The notes under the pieces were generated by a model. That model did no database searches, was not told the origin of the DNA, and saw nothing but the letters and a program-made list of their open reading frames with translations. 64,000 bases of DNA from positions 62,001 to 126,000 of IMG/VR virus record IMGVR_UViG_3300024261_000008. One strand, 5' to 3'. Position numbers and translations under genes: made by a program. This DNA comes from a virus. Within the stretch, counting starts at the first letter, position 1. Every line of letters begins with the position of its first letter. Positions 30,301 to 36,595 of this stretch are shown in pieces.

Positions 30301-30410
30301 CTGGAGAAAATGACTATTATGGCCTCGCTGGACAAGGAACATTTCTACAATGCCATAAATTTTTAGGCAAGTTTTGGGTATATGACTATTTTAATGAATC
30401 ACCAATATAG
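21318..30410 (+). CDS. Giant 3030-residue virion protein with Cys-rich domain
   Basis: At 3030 residues this is one of the two largest genes here. The ATG at 21318 follows a weak AAGAG. The chain is rich in Tyr, Asn, Asp and Cys. Residues about 2298-2515 hold 24 cysteines in roughly 218 residues, including NCGGGGCHC, CVGVC and CEKC, a density typical of disulfide-rich extracellular domains or metal-binding clusters. Cysteine pairs also appear near the N-terminus (CQYC, CCNGNC) and around residue 700 (CRECDE, CFCDEE). No signal peptide or membrane segment is seen. It ends the tail gene block, where fibres and adhesins usually lie, so a host-contact role is likely but unproven. I do not recognise a family. 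Confidence 0.55.
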   Translation: MNNKCCRIVNENSDRPIGDDPLYLYRFGEWLWNRTYNNLDNGHTPPRGHAGWMPIIIRGYEENVAIRPLAPPKNTGLVTFDPLNCTNDQFITDPTRVADPKSASIDCQYCEDFGNAVGSPRGISQLGDAKNNKVNTGNYTCCNGNCDVRTNQIDVDHNIPYVLPQYVDQWGDDKYELKWPDVYKGLSIEWAAYQGRKCAWELLPTMGEIPYDASTSQYNNKRDHELAIEKANIANRMAGNFIVFKIGPKAQSYDDSDEAIEWYKDQIRPCLGEFGYISNRFKDTIDVDLPTPEEFTAPYGFNDGTQDNVFIGRKKRTSWWKWDIEEAPVAWCLRQDKDTVLGTVNYVTEEVFSEELGRTEERITPQWDHQYWIPPGDIWVAKIEPDEPRNTMRDGKTEQDGQQRCPSGVKFMESGNMYVLPHDSYAVYISCNMYERFYDAYQSIKEIPTIRPEERIWQAMYAATHPLIDKVTVDLHKPYTINTEIKEYFSPVDDTATPVSSERTQLGNFANPYYQFMNWFDKKYMTSSNLNLIDSDTDLWNTLVSKYGSFYDSYPSQFIKDITFDNQTLPANTHLGVDLVYDFLVESESELIQGRRNQPDVPNYQNMTNAGINSTFQVGGYRGASIEINSHFIERNKLIPANLEEDGVCHKLSNPALFSDWRAFNDSVYRSEYLQSGWLSYETYYIRNGNGTNNPETYCRECDEYSSYANYATSKCTEVQNCFCDEERAVDAGPCSGQAKNIEDWTIRDTRYYPVINDPKATPISVAFHANGGIFYRGASDSGIVRFGDQNSNIGERKFRITLEMESFGTDAGRTSPLGLRVYACDLYALQSSSPETYLCQRFPIVGQLQTPTINTDNEWPIQTSPAQGGRWETQPAYLPGLSTKYAPSLKKYGGFNKKEIEEMFPYGYEQMEDYEKEDKVVKETVYNYDSNKPFGCGSSDSMTFKNYVETNYDLEIQTARGLMDHTISISEGGTFTGSRTKEDPFEPLDVVVNEDYKRFKTYVQYGRSSLKDENGYLLSADSDGVAWDGGGNWTLDWIPENSKGNTYNLSVRLANPYLSKLLDTVGHEGNRKYYPPASNPRAWYDNLDYLGGTYGYCDNPDQWYDYGDQTSRVTVVVRATPKPVTAKFAMFPPSPVECFDRVQFTKDGQVKPTDDKGVIPTSYKNQLRRSAGRSLLPKLTFNNIVDWDSGPLPYDLSESFLINEKQSKSLSSLFRKVKNFTENRKFKIVLATRDGKFFQLDGLPTRYESQKKTYEGFGHFVQVVRDGSDYNTYLPGAIPLVQKKTLEDVTWVTKPNTRFTAKINNTLENFDPNWPLNLRLTTGYRIDPVNNTLTFAGTRMFFALFPKVEIITLPSPSDDMENNPPVGSIVNFLRGPVGTYYKYADADEAPFSSKYVVFNPNDYTWQRYSDLHYDFNNTSYIGYVYNSILKINPITFYFYRDPLGDRTKQAEAICTEMRLKSYLVDARGKRVFPGTLNDPCIDLCTDGGITFIRTETELKFKNNLNVDWYEIDDLKTEILSSHIYKPECVNNEKDSFLSNRKYRSKWSDLKGFDGIILDHSEEEQYASKYYPPTRYDNVFYKMLVDNDNQSEIPTSRGEERHHSIVPYGNKGSAPFRFNIHQKYNVDYGNDLVNSAEISGVHNYFPFMDINDKDWGLGYTPVDKFFVPEVIEQDFDGLVEPNLTEVKQGALGEYQRTRPDKQIILTIPADATFTQTIEFATKADTYVISDTLRADTPLFYLGEIEQEDTENCPGDLDILKPDPYQGRNYGKNFGGTLDIGRPYDIRKGTMPLENWKPKSAFARWTRYCDIDEETCETQKCITSGRGSTELYGVYKMSNPTKLTYRELAGQDFLAFISYNAGIVNGMNGVRPPKILRSIHSKQENPAIKNDILYSKDNTDLCNDRVVLPPEYQYPDWDTQVNSTFLQGVKDLEKLSLTYEPAEQLIKSDLLAEEMVFRALYGEKEFVNRTSFNGDTLLTADQILNYVDPQIDVDEMHKQILWSYDRGSNSDVSRVQTQHTFGVNSRLRVGDRASVTWGGVKVEADITENSTNTWEGRVLNLTIESSQGTQNYSVPIFMSNVVFSDMINVLAGGEAPTVDDNSTITLVEQGAIVQPERKTRVVDCYNGQCCFDLEDNLGIGGGDYQKILLTECKNMGTWKYFLLQVPRLQRYNWNDTFNVCEPDNFIYGPDTSACKPYKYGYCNLTPEECPPCTGEHPPEELVLVESLDKDYYVTENKWINNYLDTDVERFTYDYKSCRNTIRSNGHLYRHNYEYAEQKFFRFDLAAEFNAAEYRLAIANIDCFNCGGGGCHCSDPGTANRPGTCVGVCDYQLEVTSNDEGPCNTKCKYSEPRVSLGSECFCNGAPACPNGSDPDGCYPYGSSACPIRFSHPTTLTPNEACDKAFALVQYDTSYWGYYGYDSAGQPRGCGRACYPRGDCDTTYFCFIQDCEKCPQSNMGAAECYDSPPGPPVWNSEGYTWGRTVVAPYVSSCGIRGQGFTATPSNGTTCSSDNCPDYSQTDVFETKTVWEYSEPEVAYDTYLKDTKYGGGNNRICNSGSQPDCVTTLFSVTLDNDQVRVNFPSGDIAWASQGGIGSNACVGPSLETTNVSLCTDTNYRISESNSNLEVNISDNLGYISNYSKTDTVGCTNNVKINMPPQSQEWAVRDIDGQCMVGHWMGQHINESLVISQGQNAYVVCQSNQIAGSACVGRLEIANAGSTFNSPPGGECPEEKAEARVYGVCEGTLSGPDCNSPDECSWGESSWFEELEVLHNEYRKRYNNANRSIPTENIIEGLIPGSVGPLLTKTYQIPEGTVTRANKGPYGVTTEDMYAYVTVAYYDYKYRAPHNLDDTITETRQAQVAEQNGTDSVTASCYKGRPFTNDPALQTLDPLRGYFYHCNESNTGDCGEGIGFPWYIRGSWTFMPSRLAYRCINRGVAYPNWYTPAVSPHGCRPQFDERYGRYDTPPTNFMSTTPTVERKACQGTYSCYYNDKQWPAGENDYYGLAGQGTFLQCHKFLGKFWVYDYFNESPI

Positions 30411-30425
30411 GACGAAGGAGAGAAC

Positions 30426-31100
30426 ATGCACTGTAAACTAATACCAATAAAAGGGAAATTTTTTAGAGGTAAGCCCGTATACAGTTGCTCATCTTGTGGT
30501 TTAACTTTAGGTTTAGAAGACCCGAACACTAAAGTCTTATGCAAGGTAGAAGCAGCAAAATCAGACGTTACTGAACTTTTAACAAAAAGAATGTATCATC
30601 GTGAAGATAAAGTTGATGCTAATAATTTACTGGGAGACAAACCTGTTGAACTTCATAAAGGTATGAGCCTTCGTGACAAAGTAGCTGCTATTTATAAAGA
30701 CAGACTTATAAATAATGCAAAGCAGGATGGCAGAATAGCAGATAATAAAGACAATACGGTTGCATATGAAGTTCTTAATCAACAAGCACAGGACTATGCT
30801 GAAAATTACATAGCAGAAAAATCACAACCGTTTAAAGAGGAACTTAGCGAAGAAGATAAAAAGAAACTAATGTGTACCCAAGAAGAAATAAATCAACGCT
30901 TAAGCATTTGTGAAACTTGTGAATACTACGAAAATAATACATGTTTACAGTGCGGTTGTGCCATTAGTAGAGCATCAATACATTCTAATAAGTTAGCATT
31001 TAGAAATAAAAGCTGTCCTGTAAATAAATGGGGGCCAATTCAAATACCAGTAAACGGAGATGAAAGTACTTCAGACGGCTCTGGCTCTGGTTCTGGTTGA
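30426..31100 (+). CDS. Small protein with two cysteine (zinc) motifs
   Basis: A 224-residue protein, the last right-pointing gene. AAGGAGA precedes the ATG. The N-terminal CSSCG (about residue 19) and the C-terminal CETCEYYENNTCLQCGC motif, followed by KLAFRNKSCPVNKW, look like zinc-binding sites. The second type (C-x2-C, C-x2-C-G-C, then CP-x-x-KW) recurs in phage proteins of unknown function encoded near tail genes. The middle is charged and helical. The C-terminus is a Gly-Ser tail (DGSGSGSG) produced by a short DNA repeat that is also read on the other strand by the converging gene; the two genes overlap by 61 bases. Confidence 0.6.
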   Translation: MHCKLIPIKGKFFRGKPVYSCSSCGLTLGLEDPNTKVLCKVEAAKSDVTELLTKRMYHREDKVDANNLLGDKPVELHKGMSLRDKVAAIYKDRLINNAKQDGRIADNKDNTVAYEVLNQQAQDYAENYIAEKSQPFKEELSEEDKKKLMCTQEEINQRLSICETCEYYENNTCLQCGCAISRASIHSNKLAFRNKSCPVNKWGPIQIPVNGDESTSDGSGSGSG

Positions 31101-32059
31101 GGTTCTAGTAAACTGGACTTATCGTGTTTGATCCAGAACGTATGCACTCTTTTAGAAGAGTAGTTATTTTTAATAAAATTCACAGAGCCATGAAAAACTT
31201 TAGGCTTTTGTCCTTCTTCTTGAAACAACAATGTATACTTAACATTAGGTATTCTTGTATGGTTTCTATAAAAGTGAACGTATACCCCATATCGTCCCGG
31301 TACAAAGTTTTCTAGATATATGTTTTCTACAGCATCATTGGTGTGTGGTTGTACATTCATATCAATATCAAGATGCCCAAATTCTGTTTTCTTATTTTGA
31401 AAACAACACATACCCAAAAACCATTTACCCTTAACAGGAAGACTTGTGGCTTTAACTAAATGTAAGTCTAGATCGTCTGTTGTGTTCCAGAATAGAGATA
31501 CCGTAATTTTGCCTCTTTTTGCACCTAGTCCATTTAGCTTTTGTAACATGCCTCCCACTTCACCATCTCCACCACTTCCACCTTCCATTTGGGTTCCAGC
31601 AAGAGGGTTGCCCATATTTTCTGAATCACTGTTTGATCCCATCCTATCTGTCGCAATACTGCTCAATAAGTCTACAGGATTTACTTCTGTGACGCTCATA
31701 CTGCCTTTCTGAGGCTCTGGATTAAAAATAGGGTCTGATATAGGGCTAATATCCGCAGGTTTAAAATCTGGCTCTAGTTTGGTCTTAGCTAGGACTTCTG
31801 CGTCTTGCTTTGCTTTCATTTCAGCCATCCAATCAAGTATTTCTTGATTTGCATGTGGCTCGTCATCCATCACTATGAGATCATCTTCCCTTTGACCACC
31901 CATTTCGATTATGATAGGCTTCAGTAATTCAGGAGTATCTAGTCCATACAGCAACATGAACAATATCATAAAGGCGTGTATAACCAGACTAAACATCATG
32001 CTGGGAGCAGGTTTACGAGAAACATACACTTGTAGTTCTTTTTTATCTTGAGCATCCAT
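31040..32059 (-). CDS. Membrane-anchored protein with YfaP/DUF2135-like domain
   Basis: A 339-residue protein. One hydrophobic segment lies at residues about 21-40 (SLVIHAFMILFMLLYG), after a short charged N-terminus, giving a TonB-like single anchor. A long acidic and Gly-rich linker (to about residue 175) follows. The C-terminal domain contains ITVSLFWNTTDDLDLHLV, GHLDIDMN, ENIYLENFVPGRYGVYVHFY and a final strand. This is the order of motifs in YfaP/DUF2135-type beta-sandwich domains. The tail is Pro-Glu repeats. It would sit with the domain outside the inner membrane. Short anchors of this kind joined to long linkers remind me of planctomycete membrane proteins, an impression only. A strong promoter lies directly upstream (32095-32122), so it can be expressed on its own. 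Confidence 0.6.
   Translation of the reverse strand: MDAQDKKELQVYVSRKPAPSMMFSLVIHAFMILFMLLYGLDTPELLKPIIIEMGGQREDDLIVMDDEPHANQEILDWMAEMKAKQDAEVLAKTKLEPDFKPADISPISDPIFNPEPQKGSMSVTEVNPVDLLSSIATDRMGSNSDSENMGNPLAGTQMEGGSGGDGEVGGMLQKLNGLGAKRGKITVSLFWNTTDDLDLHLVKATSLPVKGKWFLGMCCFQNKKTEFGHLDIDMNVQPHTNDAVENIYLENFVPGRYGVYVHFYRNHTRIPNVKYTLLFQEEGQKPKVFHGSVNFIKNNYSSKRVHTFWIKHDKSSLLEPQPEPEPEPSEVLSSPFTGI
31077..31106. repeat. Hexamer-like repeat coding on both strands
   Basis: Imperfect GGCTCT/GGTTCT units. On the plus strand they encode the Gly-Ser tail of the 224-residue protein. On the minus strand they encode the Pro-Glu tail of the membrane protein. Both frames stay open through it. Confidence 0.75.
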
Positions 32060-32094
32060 AGTAATATTCCAAAAGTTAAAGTTCCAATACCCAA

Positions 32095-32122
32095 ATTATA
32101 GCACACTATTTATGGCTGTCAA
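32095..32122 (-). promoter_or_regulatory. Sigma-70-like promoter for the membrane protein gene
   Basis: On the minus strand, TTGACA (32122-32117), a 16-base spacer and TATAAT (32100-32095), both hexamers perfect. It lies in the last codons of the methyltransferase gene, 36 bases before the start codon at 32059. Confidence 0.8.
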
Positions 32123-32858
32123 GTAGTTCATCTTCGTTTATTTTTATACAGACGTTTACATCTTGACAATTATTAATTGATCTCCATGCTTCTGCTTCTT
32201 GTGATTCAAGATTAAAATAGGGTGATTGATCTATGAACTTTTTATTCCATTCTAAAGATGTGTGACAACAGCCGTACATCTCTGTTTCTGCATCTATCGA
32301 AAGATATTGTTGAAAAGCATAGCCGTATTTTCTGTAAGAATTAACAAATCTACCCTTGGCCTCTACAGGAACTCCGTAGTTCGGTTTGTCTTTCATTTTC
32401 TCAATATGTAAGGTCGCTTTTTCAGCACTTGTGGTAAACACTAAGTGTCCATTAGACTTTAAGCAATCAGACAACAATTCAAAAGTATATTCCCATCTAT
32501 GCTGGGGAAGGTGAGTGAACACAGAACCGCACCAAATTAAATCAAAATGATCTCTGGGCAGTTCTTCCTCAGTGTTACATACATCCTGACCTAGTACATC
32601 ACGGCAGAAAGTTACACATTCTTCGATTCTGTCATAAACAGTCACGGTGGCATTTGGAAACTCTTCCGCAAAAACTCTGGAACACCTACCGTAAGCACCA
32701 CCAAAGTCAAGTATATGTTTTGCATCACGATTTACTCTTTTGCAAATACGCATGGCACTTTCTGCCCATGCCCAATACTTCTCTGCTAGTACTTCATCGG
32801 TAAGGTTCACGTTTGTATAATACATACTATCTCTAGGGTGTATAATACGATTTATCAC
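32106..32858 (-). CDS. Class I SAM-dependent methyltransferase
   Basis: About 250 residues. The Rossmann motif I is seen as ILDFGGAYGRCSRVF, motif II acidic residue as TVYDR, and the motif IV region as FDLIWCGSVFTHLP, followed by LKSNGHLVFTTSAE. This is the usual class I methyltransferase order. The start is taken as the GTG at 32858, which overlaps the TGA of the upstream gene (GTGA) and follows GGAAGGGAAG. An upstream in-frame GTG at 32879 and a downstream ATG at 32825 are alternatives. The substrate is unknown; neighbours do not fix it, but the family is often linked to sugar or small-molecule methylation. Confidence 0.8.
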   Translation of the reverse strand: MINRIIHPRDSMYYTNVNLTDEVLAEKYWAWAESAMRICKRVNRDAKHILDFGGAYGRCSRVFAEEFPNATVTVYDRIEECVTFCRDVLGQDVCNTEEELPRDHFDLIWCGSVFTHLPQHRWEYTFELLSDCLKSNGHLVFTTSAEKATLHIEKMKDKPNYGVPVEAKGRFVNSYRKYGYAFQQYLSIDAETEMYGCCHTSLEWNKKFIDQSPYFNLESQEAEAWRSINNCQDVNVCIKINEDELLDSHK

Positions 32859-33187
32859 TTTTTCTTCTTCCCTTCCCACTTATACCAGCCATTATTTTCT
32901 AGCCAGTTACCAGCCTCGTCCTTACGCTTAGGAAAGAGAGTGTCACCCTTCTTATGTTGACCATAAGATAGAACAGCACCGCAGTCCATGCATCTCAGTT
33001 CATAATATTCATTGCCTTCTACATTTCTTACAACAAACTTAATATTATGCGAGCCACAAATACCGCACTGTGCTTCGCTAAAAACTTCTTGGACAACAGA
33101 AAGATTTTTAAATAATTCTTTTTGTCCCGCCCCTTCAATATGAAATTCTAATTTTTCACTGGGCCTAAAAATTGCTTTGCTATTCAT
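32855..33187 (-). CDS. Zinc-ribbon protein, possibly DNA-metabolism accessory
   Basis: About 110 residues. Two Cys pairs, CGICG and CMDCG, about 26 residues apart, form a zinc ribbon. Around them are FKNLSVVQEVF and, near the end, GDTLFPKRK and GWYKWEG. The ATG at 33187 overlaps the upstream TGA as ATGA and has GAGGAA at good distance; the ATG at 33193 is in frame but too close to that site. The stop overlaps the methyltransferase start. Its position next to a candidate annealing protein suggests a role in recombination or replication; this is inference. I do not know the family name. Confidence 0.6.
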   Translation of the reverse strand: MNSKAIFRPSEKLEFHIEGAGQKELFKNLSVVQEVFSEAQCGICGSHNIKFVVRNVEGNEYYELRCMDCGAVLSYGQHKKGDTLFPKRKDEAGNWLENNGWYKWEGKKKK

Positions 33188-33891
33188 TTCCATGATTCCT
33201 CGTAGCCTAATAAACCTGCACCAATATTGGAAGTGTTGGTTTGTAAGGAAGTGAGTTCCTTAACAAGTTTAACAGCATCCTCATGCTTAATATTATAAAC
33301 ACCTTCGGCTACAATGTCAAGCTGTCTAATAACATTATGTACATTTATATCACATCTTTTAGCTATTACGTCGATAAAGTTAATCTGATTTGACGTAATC
33401 TTAGAAACACTGTCGAAATCTGGGTTGTCTTCAGCATCTTCTACCAGTTCTTCAGCAGCAACTACTTTTCGTAGCTTTAATGCTCGACGCAAGGCACGGC
33501 CTTCTGCTCTAGTTTCTGCTACAGCCACAGGGTGATTTCTATAGATTTTGTCGCAATTTCCCCAGTAAACATCAGCAGAACCAGTGAAGGATCGTGTTCG
33601 TAGACTGTCTTCCATGTCTTTATCGTTCATAATATATGACAACGTATGGACCACAGTGGCACGTTTCTCGTTGTCTGGAGTCGGAGACTGAAGAACATCA
33701 GATAAAGCCTGAACCATTGTACAATCTAGTGCGATTTCAAATATCCTACGTAGACCATCTGTAGTAGGATTTCCCTCAACCAGTTCATCCTTGTTTAACA
33801 ATCCTAGTACATGATCAGTCCACCCGACATCATTAGGTGTTACATTTGTACTTACTTCTTCAACTTTTTCTTCAACTTTTTTTCTTGGCAT
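33184..33891 (-). CDS. Candidate single-strand annealing / recombination protein
   Basis: A 235-residue protein. The central part reads AVAETRAEGRALRRALKLRK, which resembles the AETRA-x-GRALR signature shared by phage single-strand annealing proteins of the Rad52/Erf-like type. An acidic linker and a helical C-terminal part (from about residue 155, beginning ITSNQINFIDVIAKR) follow, as in several such proteins. The N-terminus is Lys/Glu/Val-rich. It is followed by the zinc-ribbon gene through an ATGA overlap. The family assignment rests on one motif and is tentative. Confidence 0.4.
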   Translation of the reverse strand: MPRKKVEEKVEEVSTNVTPNDVGWTDHVLGLLNKDELVEGNPTTDGLRRIFEIALDCTMVQALSDVLQSPTPDNEKRATVVHTLSYIMNDKDMEDSLRTRSFTGSADVYWGNCDKIYRNHPVAVAETRAEGRALRRALKLRKVVAAEELVEDAEDNPDFDSVSKITSNQINFIDVIAKRCDINVHNVIRQLDIVAEGVYNIKHEDAVKLVKELTSLQTNTSNIGAGLLGYEESWK

Positions 33892-33893
33892 AA

Positions 33894-34685
33894 TTAGTCC
33901 TCTATAGTAATAATCTTAGTTTTAGTTTTCCCAATATCCTTCAACACACCCACTAATGTTTCTAGTACACGTTGTGACCTAGCATTAGAGTACTCATGTA
34001 ATTGTGCAATACGAATCAACTTATATCCTCTTCCTACTATCAAACCAGACTTTTTCTGGTCATACCTCTTGGCCTTAGCTAAAGCATCCTCTCCCCATAC
34101 TGGCAAGAAATGTGATAGTCCATCTACTTCTATCGCTACATTTATAGTAGGCAGGAACAGGTCAAGATGCAAGCGGGTATTTCCTAATAATTGCTCTTTG
34201 TGTGGCTCTACTTTAAAACCCTCCTTAATAAGACCACTTAGAAGATACCTTTCCATTTTCGATCCTGTTTTGCTGGTTACTCTCACTGCATCTCTAGCAA
34301 GCCTGAGACGCTGCTCTTTTTCCTGTTCTGGTAAAGCGGCCCATAGTTTCTTCGCAGTGTCGCTTCTGCGTTTCAATTCTGCATCAGAAAGCCCTTCCCA
34401 AGTTTCCATGAGTGATTTGCCTATTTTATTTTTAGACTCGTCAGAGTGCTGCTTGCCTTCTGTGGGATGAGTAGCCTTACCAGTTTTAAGAGCATTAGAT
34501 TGTGCAGAACTTTTATCTCTCAATTTTATCTCAAACTTAATAGCATCCCTTCTTATTTTATTGGCATAAGTACCCAGTTCGCTTGCTGTATCCGCAAGAC
34601 TTTTATTTTCTTTTTGATACAGACGCAGAATCTCTTTCTTCTTTTCTTTGTCTGTAAGTTTACTATACTTGTGTTTCAATGACAT
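33894..34685 (-). CDS. EDxHD (Vsr-like) homing endonuclease
   Basis: A 263-residue protein. Residues about 12-50 look like a helix-turn-helix (SLADTASELGTYANKIRRDA). HSDESKNKIGKSLMETW at residues 80-96 matches the NUMOD3 DNA-binding motif of homing endonucleases. The C-terminal domain carries E145, D175 in LHLDLFLP, and IEVDGLSH (E186, D188, H192), the pattern of Vsr-like EDxHD nucleases such as the phage enzyme I-Bth0305I. The gene overlaps the upstream glycosyltransferase-operon gene by 23 bases and is followed after 2 bases by the annealing-protein candidate. It is free-standing, with no intron or intein seen around it, and probably a mobile gene. Confidence 0.75.
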   Translation of the reverse strand: MSLKHKYSKLTDKEKKKEILRLYQKENKSLADTASELGTYANKIRRDAIKFEIKLRDKSSAQSNALKTGKATHPTEGKQHSDESKNKIGKSLMETWEGLSDAELKRRSDTAKKLWAALPEQEKEQRLRLARDAVRVTSKTGSKMERYLLSGLIKEGFKVEPHKEQLLGNTRLHLDLFLPTINVAIEVDGLSHFLPVWGEDALAKAKRYDQKKSGLIVGRGYKLIRIAQLHEYSNARSQRVLETLVGVLKDIGKTKTKIITIED

Positions 34686-35136
34686 TGTTTATTTCCTTTG
34701 CTGTGACTGTTGGCATAACCGATATTGGCTTCTTCCAACAAATATCTAAAATTTCTGAAGTTGTTTCATCTTTGGCTATAAACTCCACATCTTTAGTGTC
34801 GAATAAGCCCTTCCATTGTCTATAGTGGTCTTGCTGGTTTTCCTTACCCCAAGGTATCGTATCTATATATATTATTTGTTTACTAGGCGTTTTAAAAGTC
34901 TGTGTCAAAAGCCTACTTTTAACATCAAACATAAACAACGTGCCTTTAAAAAATTTAGCATGACTAATATGTAGCATATAATATTTATTGTTAGTAATAA
35001 TAGCATTTGGAACATTACTAAAAACCACTATGTTATCCATAGGTCTCAATGTGCATAGTTCATTAATTGCCTCCAGATAACCTGTAGCCTGATGGTTGTT
35101 TTGTTCTATGTCTAGTATATAAAATCCTATGTTCAT
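34663..35136 (-). CDS. Hypothetical protein of the glycosyltransferase operon
   Basis: 157 residues, last gene of the sugar operon before the homing endonuclease. The start overlaps the upstream stop as ATGA. It has alternating strands and helices (NIGFYILDI, NIVVFSNVP, QIIYIDTIPW), compatible with a Rossmann-like half domain such as the N-terminal half of a GT-B glycosyltransferase. No catalytic motif is visible. It could be a small sugar-binding or modifying protein or a shortened glycosyltransferase. Confidence 0.5.
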   Translation of the reverse strand: MNIGFYILDIEQNNHQATGYLEAINELCTLRPMDNIVVFSNVPNAIITNNKYYMLHISHAKFFKGTLFMFDVKSRLLTQTFKTPSKQIIYIDTIPWGKENQQDHYRQWKGLFDTKDVEFIAKDETTSEILDICWKKPISVMPTVTAKEINNVIETQV

Positions 35137-35918
35137 ATGTTCTTCCTTATGTATGGTAAAACTTCGTGTCTTGTAAAATAATCGTATGTTCTGTTTTCCA
35201 ACTTGGCTACTGGTGCAAGTATCTTATTATCCTCTAGGGCTTGTTTAATGTTTCCTGATGAGACATCAATACAGTCGATCCCACAAGCCTGTGCTTCTAA
35301 TGTAAGGTTACATGAGAGGTCTATAAACTTTTCGTAAGTGTTTAAAACATTACTGAGTTGAACAGGGTCGAGCATTCCTAGATTTTGATCGGAGACCCAA
35401 TTATGATCATTGAATATATTGATTTTCAGTTTAGTCTTAGGATAGAGCAGTTCATTAATCTGAATCCTATCTTCATCTTGTCCGCTACTCATAACAGCAA
35501 TTCTGTTATTTCTGCTTTGTTCACGATTGTTGAATGTGCTTGAGTCATATTTATTGTCGTAGCTTAGGAATTGTGCAGGAATGCCTTGTGCCAGATTCGT
35601 ATTAGCTATTACTTTAACTTGTGACTGACACAAAAAGGTCCACAGGTCTGTGTTTTTTTCTCCTAAAGTCTTGTCTAGAAGCAGGAATATATTGATATCT
35701 TGTTGGTATTCGTTGATCCAATCATGTACTTCTTGAGAATAATCACAAATAGATAGAAAAACATTTTTCGGCTTGGTTCTCTCGGCAAAATCAAAAAGCC
35801 TACCAAAGACATTCACTGTTTGTATCTCTAGGTCTTTGTCTTCTACGTTATATAAAGACTGAGAGATGCAACGATGAGGAATGCTCTGTGCTGTATAAAA
35901 TATATGTAATGTTTTCAT
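35133..35918 (-). CDS. Glycosyltransferase-like protein
   Basis: 261 residues. The N-terminal half has Rossmann-like strands (LHIFYTAQSIPHRC, NVFLSICDY, INIFLLLD). The C-terminal part contains IDLSCNLTLEAQACGIDCIDV, which matches the GT-B nucleotide-sugar site pattern (an acidic residue within E-A-x-A-x-G-x-P-x-I-x). It lies in a chain of overlapping sugar genes (ATGA at both ends). A GT-B transferase acting on a phage or host glycan is the likely role; the substrate cannot be read. Confidence 0.5.
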   Translation of the reverse strand: MKTLHIFYTAQSIPHRCISQSLYNVEDKDLEIQTVNVFGRLFDFAERTKPKNVFLSICDYSQEVHDWINEYQQDINIFLLLDKTLGEKNTDLWTFLCQSQVKVIANTNLAQGIPAQFLSYDNKYDSSTFNNREQSRNNRIAVMSSGQDEDRIQINELLYPKTKLKINIFNDHNWVSDQNLGMLDPVQLSNVLNTYEKFIDLSCNLTLEAQACGIDCIDVSSGNIKQALEDNKILAPVAKLENRTYDYFTRHEVLPYIRKNI

Positions 35919-36595
35919 GTTTTATTCTTTTCCTTCTTGATAATTACACTGTCGTTATTTTTATTAAGTTTTAAAAATGTCAAAGATATTATATTTTCTT
36001 GTATAGCAAGATTTAATATCTCAAACATAAACATATTATCATAATACCTATCATCAATATTATTTTTTAAACTTTCCCAATCTTTTTTGCAAAAGTAGAT
36101 AGCTTCATTCCATACGTAATCGCCTATATCGTAAAACATAGATGATATTTCGTTGCTGTTATCTTTCAAAGTAAAACCAATAGGCTCTTGATGTTTTATC
36201 TTTTTATTTCTTTTCTTTGCTAAAACCCATGACTTGTCAAGGTCTTGTGGTTCAAATTTTTTAGGAAGTACGTCTCCATTTAATATAAACAAACCCGGAC
36301 TATCATCAAGTTTTATTTTTTGTAATAACATTTTAATTGCATATCCATGATTTTTCTCTAAAAACTTTGAATTATAAATATCTATTACATCCTGACTGTG
36401 AACCTTACGCAAAAGTTTTTCTGCTCCAAAACCAGTACATATATATACTTTGTCTCCAAGGATTTTGGATAATACTTTAATTTGTTTGTTAATTAATTCT
36501 GTAGCATTAGGACTTGTTTTTATTAGTCCAATAGGACCAAAGGATTTCATACCTTTCTTAATCTCATATGCTAGCACACATGATTTTATATTCAT
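35915..36595 (-). CDS. Nucleotidyltransferase-like (GT-A fold) protein
   Basis: 226 residues. FGPIGLIKTSPNATELINKQ followed by DKVYICTGFGAE and FILNGDVLP (about residues 98-106) follows the layout of sugar-phosphate nucleotidyltransferases: NTP-binding loop, second strand, then the metal-binding Asp. The usual GxGTR loop is not present at the N-terminus, so NTP activation is uncertain and the enzyme may be divergent or non-catalytic. Its place inside a glycosyltransferase operon suggests it acts in sugar activation or transfer. Confidence 0.5.
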   Translation of the reverse strand: MNIKSCVLAYEIKKGMKSFGPIGLIKTSPNATELINKQIKVLSKILGDKVYICTGFGAEKLLRKVHSQDVIDIYNSKFLEKNHGYAIKMLLQKIKLDDSPGLFILNGDVLPKKFEPQDLDKSWVLAKKRNKKIKHQEPIGFTLKDNSNEISSMFYDIGDYVWNEAIYFCKKDWESLKNNIDDRYYDNMFMFEILNLAIQENIISLTFLKLNKNNDSVIIKKEKNKT

